A stretch of 64,000 nt of DNA from Rostratula benghalensis (GCA_013399305.1 VXAI01000082.1:1985620-2049619); one strand, 5' to 3'. Shown: positions 23,201 to 38,100, numbered from the stretch's first letter. The notes: a model not told the origin generated them from the letters alone. A program made the numbers and translations.

Positions 23201-26200
23201 GCTTTTGGAACATTATTTTTAGATAACTTCTTAATAGCATAGCTCTCAAAGAATATTACTTTTTCAGATCTGACAATGTCCTAGGGCTTTTCCAGCTATG
23301 TAGGATCATACATACACAAAATGCATCACGGTTTATATGTGTTATTAAATTTGTTCTTAAATCGTTCCACTAATTACTTCCAACATTGTCTTCTACCCAG
23401 TGTAAACACCTCGGTGATTTCATGTAGGTTAACAGAAACTTACCACTTCATGTGTTATAGGTAGCTCCTGAATTGGTTACAGGCTCAGTTTTGCTAGCAT
23501 GTCTTTAGTTATACTTGGATGAACATTTTATTTTCCCATTGGATACCTGTTTTTTGCAATTTAAGAGTAGCTTGCATACTTGAATAGTTATTTCTTCATT
23601 GACTGTGTAGATCATCCTTTTGAGCTACTCTTTCTCCTTGTTTTAAACTACAGCAGAGCACAATAGCATTATTAGCATAGTGGCCTTGTAGCCCTTTCTC
23701 ATTTTTGGGGTAGGAGAAAGAAAAGGGTGCTCTTTACATAAGTATTTTTGTAATTGAGCACTCCATTGAAATAATAGCATGAATTGTAAAGTTTTTTTGC
23801 TGTTGCTGAACAAGTTTGTTTATTCTTCATTTGTATTATGTTTAAAAAAATAATCTATTTATCAGAGAGGTTTAATGCCTGCTATTAGCACAAAACAGGA
23901 TATGGTTCCCTCAACAATTTGGAATATATTGCTTACTGTATTGTCAGAGTAAATGATGCTTTTGATATCACCCGAGACTTTACCTTGAAAGTTGCATTTC
24001 AGCTGTAGTTAGACAGTTTAGGCATATTCTCTAAAGGGGAGAAAGCCCCCCCTTTTATAACTGAAATAAGATTGTAGCCCATGTCCTAACATCCAGACCC
24101 TTGCAGCATGGTCAGGATGGCCAGCATCAATCAAGCTGTTATCAATCAACTTGGTTGAAACATAGTAACTAGGTAGCATAATAACTTTTTCTGGGGAAAC
24201 TTTGTAACCTGATTCTAGCAAAACTTTGAGAGGAATTAACTTCAGTTCACCAGAGTTTGCTAAGCAACTGGGAGACGGGTGCTATGCTATTCTAACAGCC
24301 CAATATTTATTAATTGGGAATTTGGCTTGCAGTGTCAGTAGCACCTCTAGCAAAAAGTTTTACATTGCCCCCTAGGCAGTTGCAGGTTTTCATAATTCTT
24401 TCCTGTATCACTCCTTAATGAACAAGCAAACAAAAGAAACAGTAAAAATATGTGCCTGTTTTAACATCAGCAACTGGCCTTCTGTATTAAATTTTCACAT
24501 ACAGACCCAGAGGATGACTTGACAGCAGATATTAATGTTACCAAAATTGGGTTATTTTAAGGACGAGTAGCGCAGTTCAGCTTTGTGGTAAAATGATGCA
24601 AGTTTTTTGCCCTTTGAGCTGAATCACCCTTTCTAGGTATCAGGAATAATGCAGTGTTACAGTTGTCCTGAGTGCACAGTCTTACGTGAGGCGATTGGTT
24701 CAAGATTGTGCAACAGCTGTACCTACAGCAACTTCGCTCTTCTCCTTGCACTCTCTTGTTTCTTGAAAGTTATTCTGTACCTGGCACTGTAAGATATGCT
24801 TCAGCCTAGACATTGGTGAACGAAAGCAGTCTGCAGGGGTGGGATTTTTGTGGGTTTTTTTTTTTTTTTCTTCTTCCTTTTTTCTATCCAGGTCTTTCCA
24901 TTGTGAAAAGTAAACTGAATTTCTGCAATTTTGATGTTTCTAAACTCTTCCACAGGACATGTCCAAAATAGCAGTGCTAGTGTATAATCTTTGTAAAGAG
25001 TGTATATTTATCTATGCATACATAAGCATATACTGTATGTGCATATACACATATATGTCTGAAGTTCACATTTTGTTTAGATGTGCAAAGATATAGTTCT
25101 TAATTCATTCTATAAACTTAATGTCGTGTATTGATTTTATTAAAACCAGATTGCAGAGGCCAGACACAAAAGGCAATGGAAATAGAGCAGCTAGCAGTAG
25201 AAAGGCAACGTGCAACAGCCTCTGTGAACATAAGGTCTTCAGCACTTCTGTCCACAGTTTCCCGAGATGACTGATTGGTTTCAGTTTGTGTGGTTAAGAG
25301 AGTGCTGTTTGCTACACCTTCATTTTCTTTGATTGTAACACGTATGAGGAGCAACAAAAAGTGTGCAGGTAGATCCAGGAAATTTAACCACTGCATGTGG
25401 TGGTTTGGATTTAGGGCTGCTTTAGTCGTGGCTGTTAAAGTTTCACCTGAAAACCCCTTTGAAATAGTAGTTCATTTTCTGTTCAAGCAAAGAACAGTTG
25501 TTTGAACATGGCTTGAAATTTGATTGCTTTGTCTCTATCTCCTCTTTAAATGCTAGGAAGCCACCTATAGCTTTAGGGTTAGAAACATGATTTTCAAAGA
25601 TGTTTAATAGGTTTTGTTGAATTGCACAAATAATTACTGTAGTTTATCTTGCCTGTGACAGATTGTAATAAATCTTAGTGATGCATGATCTTTAAATTAT
25701 TTTTCTTTAATGGGGATTTTTCATTAAATTAGCAAGGAAGTACATAAAACTGGTTTTCGTGGTGGAGTTAAGAACTCTATGAATTAAGTCCAGGAATTAG
25801 TCCAGAAATGCAAAATGTTTTGTATGATGTTTGACTGGTGGTCTGTAAGGTACTAATAAGATACATAGTTCCAGGAAGGTCCCGGTTCTGAAGAAAACTT
25901 TAATCCGGTTGGTATCTCTGTCTGTGGGTGACGGTGACCTGTCTAGTTTTGCTAGGGTTTTGACCAAGAGTCTTCCAAAGCTGCTTTCAGGATTGTGGTC
26001 AAGGACTATTTCTTTTTTTCTTTTATTTTTATTTTTTTTACCCCCTTCTTTGCTGCAGAGAACTGTTTATTAACCACAGACTATGAGCCTGTGGGTGTGA
26101 CGTGCTGATCAGATAACTCTTTTCCTCTGCCGTACTTCTTTTTGCAGAGCATCACTTGAACCTGATTAAAGAGATAATGCTAGCAGTGTAATACATGAAG

Positions 26201-27039
26201 AAGTCTGCACTTTTTCCTAAGTGCAATTAAAACTTTTGGTATAATCTTTTAATACTGTAAACCTTTTTTTACTGTTGGTTTTAACTGGAAAGATACCGAA
26301 TAAGCACTGGTGTGCAGAAACTTATATTTCTCTAACTTTTCAAAGAGCTCTGTGTTGTTCAGGTGACTATGAAGAGCAACAATATGTTGCTATGAACTGG
26401 ATAAGCTTTCTTGCAAATCTCATAATTATTTATAGCTTTTAAGTCTCCAATATTGTGTTACTGTATTAGAATTTACTTTACACTGATACAAAGTTAAAGA
26501 TACTTTCTCACTTTGTACAATACCATTTCAGATCAGAGACTGTGTGATTGTAGTCTTTGATGCAGTTTTTATATATAAAAAATAAAGGCTTTCTTTCCAT
26601 TACTCAACATCCATCCTGCCCCAACTCATTAATTCATAAATTGTTACTTAGGTTAGTGCTACTTCCCCGTAATGGTTTGGGTTTTTTTCCTGATGAAATG
26701 TTTCCAAGTGGTGGTACCTAAAAAGCTTGGAAGAAGACATTTAATCTAGCCTGAATTCTCTACAGGATTATTGGTTGATTAGGAGCAGAATATTTCACAG
26801 TCCTTTGTGTTGAGTGCAAGAGCAGGTAGTGCCAGAGATTGTGTATCACTTTCATCCTTTTTAACGAAACCAAGGAATATAACCCAGAGTTTGGTTGGAG
26901 CTCTCTGGTGTATAAGCACCACGTGTAAGTCTTTCATAAACTGTAATCCTTGGTATAACTTTAAACTCTCCAGTTGTATCTAAATAAATGTTTTCATGAT
27001 ATTCAAATTCCTTTCATTAATTGGAAAGCTCCTTAGGTT
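20225..27039 (+). other. DENND1B intron 2, first part
   Basis: AT-rich intronic DNA. The stretch 21290-22140 is strongly pyrimidine-rich on the + strand. Short runs of YR alternation occur at about 25010-25060. No exon, RNA gene or family repeat is recognised. Confidence 0.7.
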
Positions 27040-27529
27040 TGTGTCCAGTTCTGGGTTTCTCAGTTTAAGAAGGACAGGGAACTGCTTGAGAAAGTCCAGG
27101 GCAGGGCTACAAAGTTGATTAAGGGAATGGAGCATCTCACATATGAGGAAAGGCTGAGGGAGCTGGGTCTCTTTAGCTTTGAGGAGACTGAGGGGTGACC
27201 TCATTAATGTTTATAAATATGTAAAGGGTGAGTGTCAGGAGGATGAAGCCAGTGATAGGCAATTATAGGACAGGGGGCAATGGGTGTAATCTGGAACATA
27301 GGAGGTTCCACTTGAATATGAGAAAAAACTTCTTCACAGGGAGGGTGACGGAGCACTGAAACAGGCTGCCCAGAGAGGTTGTGGACTCTTCTTCTCTGGA
27401 GATATTCAAAACCCACCTGGATGTGTTCCTCTGTGACCTGATCTAGGTGTTCCTGCTCTGTCAGGGGGATTGGACTAGATGATCTTTCAAGGTCCCTTCC
27501 AATCCCTGATATTCTGTTATTCTGTTATG
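27040..27529 (+). mobile_element. CR1 LINE 3' fragment (5'-truncated)
   Basis: It starts within the RT C-terminal region (GTGTCCAGTTCTGGGTTTC, then the GAGCATCTCACATATGAGGA and CTGAGGGAGCTGGGTCT blocks) and runs through the CACAGGGAGGGTGA and CTGCCCAGAGAGGTTGTGGA blocks. It ends in two copies of the ATTCTGTT tail unit. Better preserved than the copy at 7750-9270, with the same orientation as DENND1B. About 490 bp. Confidence 0.93.
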
Positions 27530-30500
27530 AACGATGTCATCTGTGTGTTGGGACTGGCAGTAGCAAAGTGTGTGTTGGAGAATTATGAACACAAAAACAA
27601 TGACGGCAACTGATTTTGCATCTAAGAAGAAGATTGGCATTTGGATGCTTTTTACTTCTTCCTTTCATTCTACAGAAACTGAGAAATGGCGTATTAGTCA
27701 TCCCAGTTTTCAGCTTCTCTCCACAGATGCAAAAACGCGGAGGAAAATGTTGCTGCTTTTCAGTGCCTCATTTCCTACAGATTTTTTTTTTTTTTTACCA
27801 ACCTACAGAGATTCTTGGATGTATGTGTAATTTGGAGGTGGGCGCAGATATGTGTGTAGGGGTGGAAGGAGGAGAGCTACAGGAGAAATAGGTCAAGGAA
27901 GCCCTTTCTCCTATCTCCCCTGCATTCTTCACTGGGGTGAAGAGACCTTGGTGGGGAGGGATGACCCTACTCCCTGACAGCAGGCTCTGCTCTACTCCAG
28001 AGATTCCAGCTGTAGTAATGTGGGGGCAGGCGCTGTGGTATCAATGCTGGTAGAAATGAATTATTCCCCTGTAGGCATTTGTCCGACTGTGTTGTTTTTT
28101 CATGTAATACCAGATGCTACTTTCATCAGTGTGATAAAGTTTTGAGCAGTGAAATTAAAAGGGAAAAGCTTGATGAGTTAACTAATACAAATACTAACTT
28201 GTTATAAAAATAATTTCGTAAAAAATTCAGTAGAATTGCCATGCTAGTATTAATATAACTAAATATAAGCCAAAACCAGCAGCCTCTATCATGTAATTTT
28301 GTCAATGACTATGAAAGTTGATTTACCTGTGCTTTTTTTAAAATTTAATTTTAGTTTCATTTTGGTACTTAACTGTTTGAGATGGCTGCCTGGGGGATAG
28401 TTTGCGGGCTTTTAAATTGCTTGCATTCAGAAGCGTTAAGAGTTTGCATATTTTTCTAAGCTAATGTCAGCATGCTTCTGCCCTCCCACACACTGAGCAG
28501 TCCATCTTACACAGAGCCTTATCATTGTTTGCGGAGATATGTTATGCTGCTAGCTCTCTTCATATATAGTCTTTCACATTACGGAAGATTAAAAATGTAA
28601 ATGTTTAAAAAGCTTTGAAAAGTAATTAAACTTTCAAGGTTTAAAATGCTTTTTGCAAAGCTCTAAGACGCTCCTTTCTCTAGCACTAGCTTGAAGAGGC
28701 TGAAGTGTAGGATTTCCTGTCTGGTTCACCGAAATAGTCTTTTTAATTCTTTTTCTTTGCCACTGTTGATATTATCTGGGGATGCAGATACATGTAGATG
28801 CACATGGTCATCATAGAGCTGTTAGGATAGGTACTTCTGTTTCTTAAAGTAAAACACAGTCAGGGCTGCAAAGGGAAGACCTACATAACTGTTCATGAAG
28901 GACTTAAAAACCCCTGAAGCCAAAATAAGTTTTCCCAGTAAAGTACTATTGTTATTCCTTTAAAATAATTTTGTGTAGTAAGAGCAATTTGAGCATAGTA
29001 TCACTTTGCAACAGATGTGTGAAGAATCTGTATTTTTTTGTGTGATGGGCTGATGTGAGAACTCTAAGATACAAGTAAAAACATATTTACAGGTATGTTC
29101 TGAAGATGGAGGATTCTATGGGACTGACAGATGAAGTACTAAAATGCTGAAAATGTTGACACCTTATATTTGCCTTTGATGTTTTCCCATGTGTCTTGGA
29201 ACTATAAGCTCTATGTATACAACTGAATAATTTGAGTGTACAAAGACTTCTTATAATTTTGATTCTGGTTTAGGGGAAAAGATTAAAACTTAACACTGAA
29301 CTTTATACTGAAAAGAGAAGAGAAAAAGCAGAAGTGGTGAGAGAAAAAAGGCCTTAACACGATTTTGGGTGTGGTATCTTGTGTTTCCTGAGCTGGGAAA
29401 GCCAAGGCAGCAGTTTACAGTCATGCTGTCTTCCTTTGCAAAATTCTCAATCCTTGTTTGGAAGGTACTATTCAAGTATTAAATCCTTAATTAGAAATAA
29501 GGCTTGAAGAATGCCCTTAGATTATGTTTGGTAGAGCTTGAATCTGGATCTGGTTTCTTTACACATTTGAGAGGGTATTGAGATGGAGATAAAAATTTAG
29601 CTAAAATTATGAGCTTGTGTCTGAAAATTTCATATTAGTTAGGGCTTCTGTGTTTGCTTTTGGACAAATTTACAAACTTTCCTAGTTAATGCCAAGTTTT
29701 AATCATCACAGAGGCATAATTGTCGTAAACCAGCTATGGCAAAATACCTTGGTTACCATTGTGTTTTTCCATAAACTCAGAATGGGAAAGAGTGACATAA
29801 AGAATGACTAATACTTCTGCTTACCTTCTAATAGAGAACAAGAAATTCCTATTCATCTGACTTTAGATGCTGTTCTCATCCAGGGCTTTTTTTGTTGTAC
29901 TAGCTGAACCTGTTTTAGAACACATCTAAATATCGTGATGTTATGGTGTCATTGTGTAGATGGAGTCAAATGTTTGCTTTTGGGAAGAGGCAGTTCTCTT
30001 GCTCTTTTATAGGACAAGCTAAATGGAAAGATCTGCTGTCTTTCTATGTAACTACTGGATGCTAAATGTTGAATTTAACTGTGTTGTGGAAGTTGCACCT
30101 GACAACAGAGAAGCTGTGCTGATGATGGTTTTACGGCACAACACTGTTTATCTCAAAAGTTGCAAAGGAAAGCTTACTGTTTTAAGGCAGCTGTTTCTAG
30201 CAATGGAGCTGCGTTAATGAAAAATGGTGATAATTTTGATATCCTTGGGTTAAGATGCAATATAAAAAAGCAAATGTGAAAGTGTTTTCTGTTACAGTGA
30301 GTGTGTTTATGGCCTGTTTAAATGCAAAATAAGAAAAGTAGCAGAAAGAGGTCAAATACAAAGATTGTGTGACCTGCAGGTCTGTAATGAGTTTGACATA
30401 ATGGAGTGAAACCACTGCCTTCACAGTGACAAGAGGGAAACAGTAATTGTAACTTAGTCTTGCTGTCGTTTGCAATATATTTGACTCTTAAACTGCATGT

Positions 30501-31874
30501 GTTTGCTGTCTGTTTGTGATTTACTTCAAATAGCTAGCACCACTAAAAGCAGCATGTGAAGTAAGCATCCTTCCTGCTTCTGATGGCACCTGGCAACCTT
30601 GCCCTGTGGATACTGGTGGGGCAGCTTCTGGAGCTGACAGGAAATGTTTCTCATGTAGGTCTGATAAGGAGGAACTGGTGGAATTTTCATGCTATGCAGT
30701 GTAGCATAAGCTGTTATTTTGTCTCTGAGCGTTAATGTCAATTTTTTTTGGGTGTTTGTTAAAATAAATGTGTTGCCAGTTCAGAAAACTAAAAAAAACC
30801 CCCAAAAACCTAGGAAAGCCCTTACTTTCTCCTGCCATCTTCCTGATGGCTTTTGGACTTCTAGAGTACTCTGAGTGTTGGAATTGTGTCAGGTTTATAT
30901 TAAACTCATATCCTTTTTTGAGGAAATGGGTTTAACAGCTTGACTGGTGTCTTCCAGTTTTATGTTCAGAGTAAAACTTGTAAGGAAAACAAAGTTAGAT
31001 CTCGGTCGCCCATGTTCACTCTAAGGCATTGGACATTCAGAGATAGATTAAATGTTTCAATTTGTATAAACAAAATTCTGTCTAAAGAATACAGTTGTGC
31101 TAGATTGGTATCATGCAGTAATTCACAGAAGTGAAAATAGTTCATTATATTGTGACACAATATGGGAAATTCTGAAAAACTTTGTGTCCAGGAAAGAATT
31201 TTGTTGGTTTTCATATTCTAAATACCTTCTCCCTGCTAAGAATATTGCCAGATAAAAAAGGACTTTAGTTCCCTAGTGGCCGATGAATTGCTTTCTTCTT
31301 TAGCTGAAACTGATGATTTTTTCCTGTCAGTAGCCGTGATGACAGTAATTGTATACCAGTTAGATGAAGTTTTGAGAATCAGTTGCAGTTTAAATCAGGC
31401 ATTTTAATTGATGCATCTGACTGGAACCTATTTTAATTTCTAGGAATGGCCATGTCCCATGCAATATAAGTAGATGCTTGCATCTGCTTTTACTTGGGGT
31501 CAGAGCCCTGTTGCAAGGTCTGGTCTAAAAATGCTTATACAATTGTCAGCCAGGGGGGAAAGAAGTCAGATCAAGCTAACACATGTAGTTAATAGGTAAG
31601 CAACTCCAAAACAGAATTTTCTTTCTCAATCTTGATATAATATGCTGTACTTTACAAAGAATAATTTATTTTTTATTTTCTTTGCATTCTAGTTCTGATG
31701 TTAGAAATCAGTGCTATGGAACTGAATGACAAAACAAAAATCAAAATGCTTGCGATAACCACCTCTAAAGTGTCTGGCTGAAAACTTTTTTCACTGACAG
31801 TAAAAAAACTATAATAAATTAAAACTTATATTAAATTCTCTGGTAACTAATGAGGGTGACTGTCTTCTTTTTAG
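27530..31874 (+). other. DENND1B intron 2, second part
   Basis: AT-rich intronic DNA with a T-run near 27781-27796. No exon or family repeat is recognised. Confidence 0.65.
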
Positions 31875-32104
31875 ATAATGAGTTTTGTATGGCAGTGCTG
31901 GACACTGACAGATCTGGCTACAACTACTTTGTCATTGCGAATACTCGTCAGGCCTTCCAGTCCTTGAAGGGAACTTGCATTGTGTTTTTAACAGTGAACA
32001 AACCAGAAATCCTTTCAACTTCTACTGTTGGAAAAAGTGATGAAGGACAGGATAAACCAGATCAAACAAATGTATTAAACTGTCAGAAGTTTCAGTGGAA
32101 ATGA
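31875..32104 (+). CDS. Candidate alternative last exon of DENND1B (unproven)
   Basis: A strong acceptor precedes this stretch: an ACTAAT branch-type site at 31845-31850, then a pyrimidine tract and TTTTTAG ending at 31874. Its first two bases AT take the G left by exon 2 to make Asp, exactly as exon 3 does. Seventy-five open codons follow to TGA at 32102-32104. The product begins DNEFCMAVLDTD and later turns D/Q/K-rich. AATAAA lies at 32336-32341, with a GT-rich stretch 20-30 bases further on. If used, this would give a 103-residue protein with 27 DENND1B residues and no DENN fold. I do not recognise the sequence. A frame of this length can occur by chance in 64 kb. Confidence 0.25.
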
Positions 32105-35100
32105 AATAGGATGAATGTTGGAATAGAAAGGTAGGTGAATAACTGTTGGCTGTGGACAGCAGAGCTTTCAAAGCCAGCAAGTCCACAAGGATGGGCAAAG
32201 CCCGAGCACTTGCACTGTAAGTAGCTGGGGAACACGAACATGGTCTTCTTGTATATGATCTGCTCTGTGCATTTTAATTAGGTGAGAAAGATCCGGATCT
32301 GCAGTGTGCTTTGATGCCCTAGAAAGATAAAAAAAAATAAATGTTTCCAGCTGTAAATTACTTGTGTTCAATCTGTAGGCTTGCCTTGCTCTCCTGACGC
32401 GGGACTGAAGGTATCTCAGCTCTGAAACACTACTTTTCTCTGCATTTCCCAGAAAACTTCTTGGTAGCAGCATTTGCTCTCACTGAACCCTTCTGTATGA
32501 CTTCTTCCAGCTGCATGTTTTGCTTGATGATGCTTTCTGTGATTGCTTGACACTCATAAACTGCAAAAATATTCTGTGTGTAACTTAAGATACTTTGTTA
32601 TAAGATGTTCTCTGCGAAAGGAGTACCCACTAGAAATTCTGGCTTTCTGGTGAACAGTGGCGGTACTTTGTGTACTGTTCAAATTTTAAAATTCTCAATA
32701 GCCCATCTAAAGTGAGACAAAGCATTCAGGCTGTGTGTGCAATCACTTCAGTGAGTTTTGGCCTGGGATTATTCAGTTTAGGCCAGTTGCAGAGGCACTC
32801 TTTATGGTTGTATTCTAACATGGATTTAGAGTCGATCTGTGTAAAGTAAATACATACCTTACGTTATGCCATTCTTCTCAATCCCTGCTGGGAATGTAAC
32901 TGGGCTGTGTATGGAGCCAAATCAGAATTGCTCACATTGTATTTTAAGACTATAATGTTTTGGGTTGGGTTTTTTGTTTTTGTTTTTTTTTTTTTTTTAA
33001 ATCTGGTAAAAGGGCATTGTTTACTTCATGTCTCACCATTTACACCCCTCCTCATATATTAATATAAACAAGGAAACTTGATACTGACATCTGCTACTAG
33101 AGTACTTCTGTTACTAGAGTTCTAGTCCTGTGTATTTTAGTGGTAGGTATTATTCATTGAAGCATGACCAGTATGTTTTAATTGTCAGCACATCTTGAAA
33201 TATTAATCTTTCAGTAAGCAAGACACAAAGTCTTGCTAGGACGGAAAGTACCAGAACAGCATAAACACTAGTTACAAACACATCATACTTTGAAGTGCTT
33301 TATATGCAATGGAACTAAATTGATTTAGTGATTTTGGTGTCATTTTTTTTCAGGTCTATATTTAGCTAATGTTGTTTTGGATGTGTAGAATAGTATATGT
33401 TGCTAATAGCTTTGTGCTTGTGGCTCAGGACACAATGCAAATCATGGAATAGATACAAATTGCCTAATCTGAGATAAATGTTGAAACAGTTAAGTGTTAC
33501 AGAAAGGGAGAAAGTGCCTTTCTGTGGATTGATGTTTCAGAACCTCAATATTTTAAGTCCCAGCAGTATATATTCAATTAATCTATTTCATGGGAATATT
33601 AGAAGTCATGTCAGATATGTAAAACAAAAAGAAATGATAGTGTATGCTGTGTGTTAAATTAATATTCCTGTAACAGAGCAATACTGATCTGCTACAAGAA
33701 AATAATACATCTTGGAAGCCAAAGAAACCACATTCAAAATATAAATCAATAGTTCTGAAGTTCAATTACTCTCTCATATTCATACTTTGTTCACCAACAT
33801 TTCTGGAGGATTTTGTTTAACTCTAGAATGTATCAACTAGACATACTGGAATGATGTATTGTAAATATGCAAGGCTAGGCAGAGAGCCAGATTTTATTCT
33901 CAGATCTACCTTGAATGGTTAAGAGATGAATTGGAAATTGGTGTTTTCAACTTCACCATGTTCCTAAGCAAAAATTTGATATATAGCAGTAATGGAAAAT
34001 GGTGGTTTGTTGAGATATGCTAATTGCCTCCTCAAATCTAAAATTCTCAGACATTAAAATATGATTATCTTCAAATAAAATAATGGAGCAGTGAAACAAA
34101 AATGCTCTTTCATATGTAGCTATGTTAGAAGTTATGGGCATTGATATAATGCACAGGTGTGTGGATGAATTCTGCTTTATACATGATGAACTGCAGTCCT
34201 CCTCTAGAGAAACTCCTGTGCCCAGAAAATTGATCACATACACCAAAGATACATTGATAAAAGCATGATATCATATGGAATACCAACCAAGTGTGGTTTT
34301 CAATGGTAGTACGTCAACAAAGAAAAATATTTTATAAACAATAGCTGAACTACCTTCTTAATTTGTGGATAGATGGCTCAGTAGTTATTAATAGAATACA
34401 AAATCTTTCAACTCTGGAATATGTTTACAGAGCTAACTGGGTTTTTTTTTCCTCCTCCTTTTCTTTTTTCTTTTTTCTTTTTGAGTGTCCTGTCATTGTC
34501 CATGCTTCCTCCTTTGCATGTGTGAGGTTTATGTTTTCATTTGACTTAGCAGTACTAAAGGAAAAGGATGAAAAAAAAAATCCACATGTTGTAAGGGCCA
34601 GACATAATCCTGTGTTGGACTTTGCTGATATTGAGTTTCAGCCCAACTGGGGAAAAAACAGATTGCGTGAAGGTAAAACACGTCCTATGTGTTAGTAGGA
34701 AGTGCAAGCAGCAGTCATCCCCGAAGGGAAGTCAAGGAAGCCAAGATCGTGTCACTGAAAGCCTTAATGATGCATTTCTCTGGGCCACATCAACGACCTT
34801 TATTGCTAATAAGCATCCATTAGGCAAGTTCTGCAAAAACCCCCGAGTCTTTGAATAGCATTTTCCAGGAAATAGATGCTTCAAGTTTGAAATGAATGAC
34901 TAATACCGAACACAGTGCATTTCTTGGTAGTAGTTTTCTGGCGCAGGTGATAAGCATTATTGTCTTCCACTGGCAGCTAGCAGAAAGTAAAAGCTCTTTT
35001 ATTGTGTGGCTGCACAGAAATTGTGTTGGTGTAATGGAAGTAATACTGAGGGGATGAGCGCTCCTGAAACTGCCATGAAGAAAATGACATATATATATAT

Positions 35101-38100
35101 GCTGGTTCTTGTTACTGGAAATCAAGATATAAGTGCGCTATAGAAACACTATATAATTTTCCTAAGTTTTAACTCTTCCTGTCCCTGAAGTAGTTGGGTT
35201 TATTTGAAATATCAGTTCTATAATATCAGAAAATGACCTAAGTTTCTTTGGTTTTATTAACTGGTGACTTAATTAGCAATGCATTTGGCCATAGTTAAAG
35301 AATCTTTTATGAACACCCCTTCAGCAGGAGCTAGTGGGGGTGAAGTCTGTGGTTAAGCAACAGTTTTACTTCAAATAATCTGAGTTTGATGGGTAAGACA
35401 GTGTAGAAAACGTACTGTATAACCTTTTAAACATATTTAAGCAGTAGACAACCTTTTTTTTTTAAAAAAAGTCTCTTTATAAGCTATTGTGTTATGAAAT
35501 ATGAGGGGACTGTGACTTCCTTGAAGTGCTGTAATGTTTACTTTTGAAAAGATTAAACAAGACTATATATTCTTAATACCTTTGCAACGGAGCAGCACTT
35601 CAGCTGCAAGTTATAACTTCCTGCTGACCCGTAACTTCAAAAAGAAAATTGTTCTAGGCTTTATTCAAGTAGATTTACCAAAAGCCTCATTAAAACATCG
35701 TTAGTGTTGCCCGATGCAACACCACATTTGCAAGATGTTGTTTCGAGATGCTCATAAGCCAGGGAAATGGGTAAATTAATAGCTTAAAAACTACATGCCA
35801 TTTTACTCATAGCTCATCAGACATATCCTTGTTTACTTACTGCCTTGTCGCTATTCAAGGAACAGCAGTTGTGAGAATGGTAACCCCTCTTTCTGTTTTT
35901 TACCATTAGGAGCTTGGATGCCTTGCCAAGAAGGACGTGTGATTTGGCACCTCTTTCTTTTTATCCCCTTTGTGACAGGGGAAGCTGAAAAGACTCCTGT
36001 CACCTTGTACTGCAGAGCCAGTGTTGCTTTGCTTCTCTCAGTTTGTCCCATGTAAGAAATCTGGGCAAGTAAAACCAGTAGGTTTCTGTGATTGTTAGTG
36101 GGTGAATGACTCCATGGCATACGGAGAGCAGCTAAGAAATGTGGAGAGAAAATCCAGTGAGCAATGGCTGATTTAAGAGAGGGAGCAGATTAGGATTGCA
36201 CTGGTGTGTAATATTGCCCTTCATGTCCTCATTTTTTAAAGGGGGTTGTTGCTGAACTCTGTACTCACAGTTCAAGGTACCACAGGGATGTGTTACATTT
36301 AAGATAACAGTTTATTTGATTTCTTTCTTTTTATTCAATAAAAGCTAGGCTAATGTGCAGAGAGCAGTGAAGTTCACTATGAGGTTTTGTTAGTTCAGGC
36401 TGAAAGTTTTGCCACATTTGTGATGTGTTTTTAGCATTTCAGGACATCTGATAATTACTTCTCTTAATACCAGATCACTATTACTTTCCATGTAAACCAC
36501 AGGATTTAAGAATAGATCAATATTTTAAAGAACTATAAAAATGAATGAATCTGCTATGCTTTCTTTTTGTTATCAAAGCCTTCCTGAGTGTGAAGAAACT
36601 ATAAATGCTAAAGTTTGAGTTTTAAAACTGCTGTAGTTTCATTTCAAAACAAATAAGTGATGTATTCCCTTACCCTTTTTTGGGGAAAAAATGAACAGGT
36701 TGTAGTCAGAATTTTCTTCAGTAGTTTTCGAATATTACTGTAGGATTATATTCAGTAAACTTTTTCTCTTTAAATTTAGCTGCAGGGCTTTGAGGTACTT
36801 AAAATGACTCACACATTGTACCATGACTTAAAATCTTATCCCTTTGTATGTGTAGAATTAGATCTCCCATTTTTTGAAGCAATTTTAGTAAATGACTGAG
36901 ATTAAAATCATTAAAGAGCCCAAAAGCAATGGTAGATGAACAATTATGTGTGTATCTGTCAGTGTTAAGAAGGGGTTTAGAAGTACATTTGTGCGTAGTT
37001 TACTTTCTTACACATACTGCTTCTAGGATGGTGTTAGATGTTTAGATGTTAATTTGATTATATGCCTGTAGATCAGGAATGAAAAGCAATTTAAGTACTT
37101 TTGTCTCTCATAAAGAAGAAGATGGTAAACAACAGCATATAGATGAAGAAGAGGACAAAGCAGGTCAACCAAGTAGTCTCTGCAGAGTGATTCTTAATTT
37201 TTGTTTTATAACTGTCTATAAGAGATTTTTCTTAGCACATCAGAAATGAGATTTCAGTATCCACCTTACAGTGCAGTTGGTTTCTCATTTTGCTGTCTTC
37301 TCATTTTTGGTTTTAATTTTGGCTGCAAGTGTGTGTGGGAGGAAGTTGTAACTGAGGCTTTTTGTTAAGGAGATGCTCTGTAATTTGGAGAACAACAGAA
37401 AATAATTCTTAAATTAGAATTCTGTATTTGAAAACTTATTTCAGCAGTTCTGTACAAAAGAAAGATGTTGCTTCTCATCGTTAGGATGTAAAGACTCTGT
37501 GTTTTCTCCTTGCAGATGAGTTATCTGTGTGTTCCTTGATGTTTAATGCATGCATGGTCTCTATGTGAAGACATATGCTCCCTTTCATGTAACTGGTAAA
37601 GTGCTAGTTAATAAAACCAGCTGAAGTTAGCCACAGCAGGTGTTACAATTCAGTGCTTTGGTGATACTGGCCAGCATGACTTGAATCTGGCTGAAGTATC
37701 CATTATTATCTTCTGAGATGTACTAAACTGCTTTCCAGATCTGGCAGCTTGCAATAGGTCTGATGTTGCTGCAAGGAACTCAGCAACAAGCACCTTTGAA
37801 AATGAGGTGGCCAACTGGGAACAAAACACCTGAACCCACAGTCTTAAATACCTTTCCTGCATGGATCCAAAACTAAACCGTTACCCTTTCTTAGTGGTCT
37901 CTGAAAGCATCAGGCCCCTCTTTTGCCTGTGTGAAAACTGCTCTGCCCTTCCTCCAGGGCATGGGCCTGACTGAAAGGGTTTGGAGAGCTGCCCCCTGGC
38001 ACCTGCTCCTTGCAGTTGCGTTCCTGGTGTGACTAGTATTTCTAACTGAAAGCAAAATGGGAAATCTGTCAAAATATAGATTCTAGCTTTCTATGCACAG

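Noticed and set aside
31875..31960. Lipocalin-like LDTDxxxYxxF string in the candidate alternative exon
   Set aside because: One short motif only. There is no lipocalin N-terminal GxW block or intron context, so I do not call a lipocalin.
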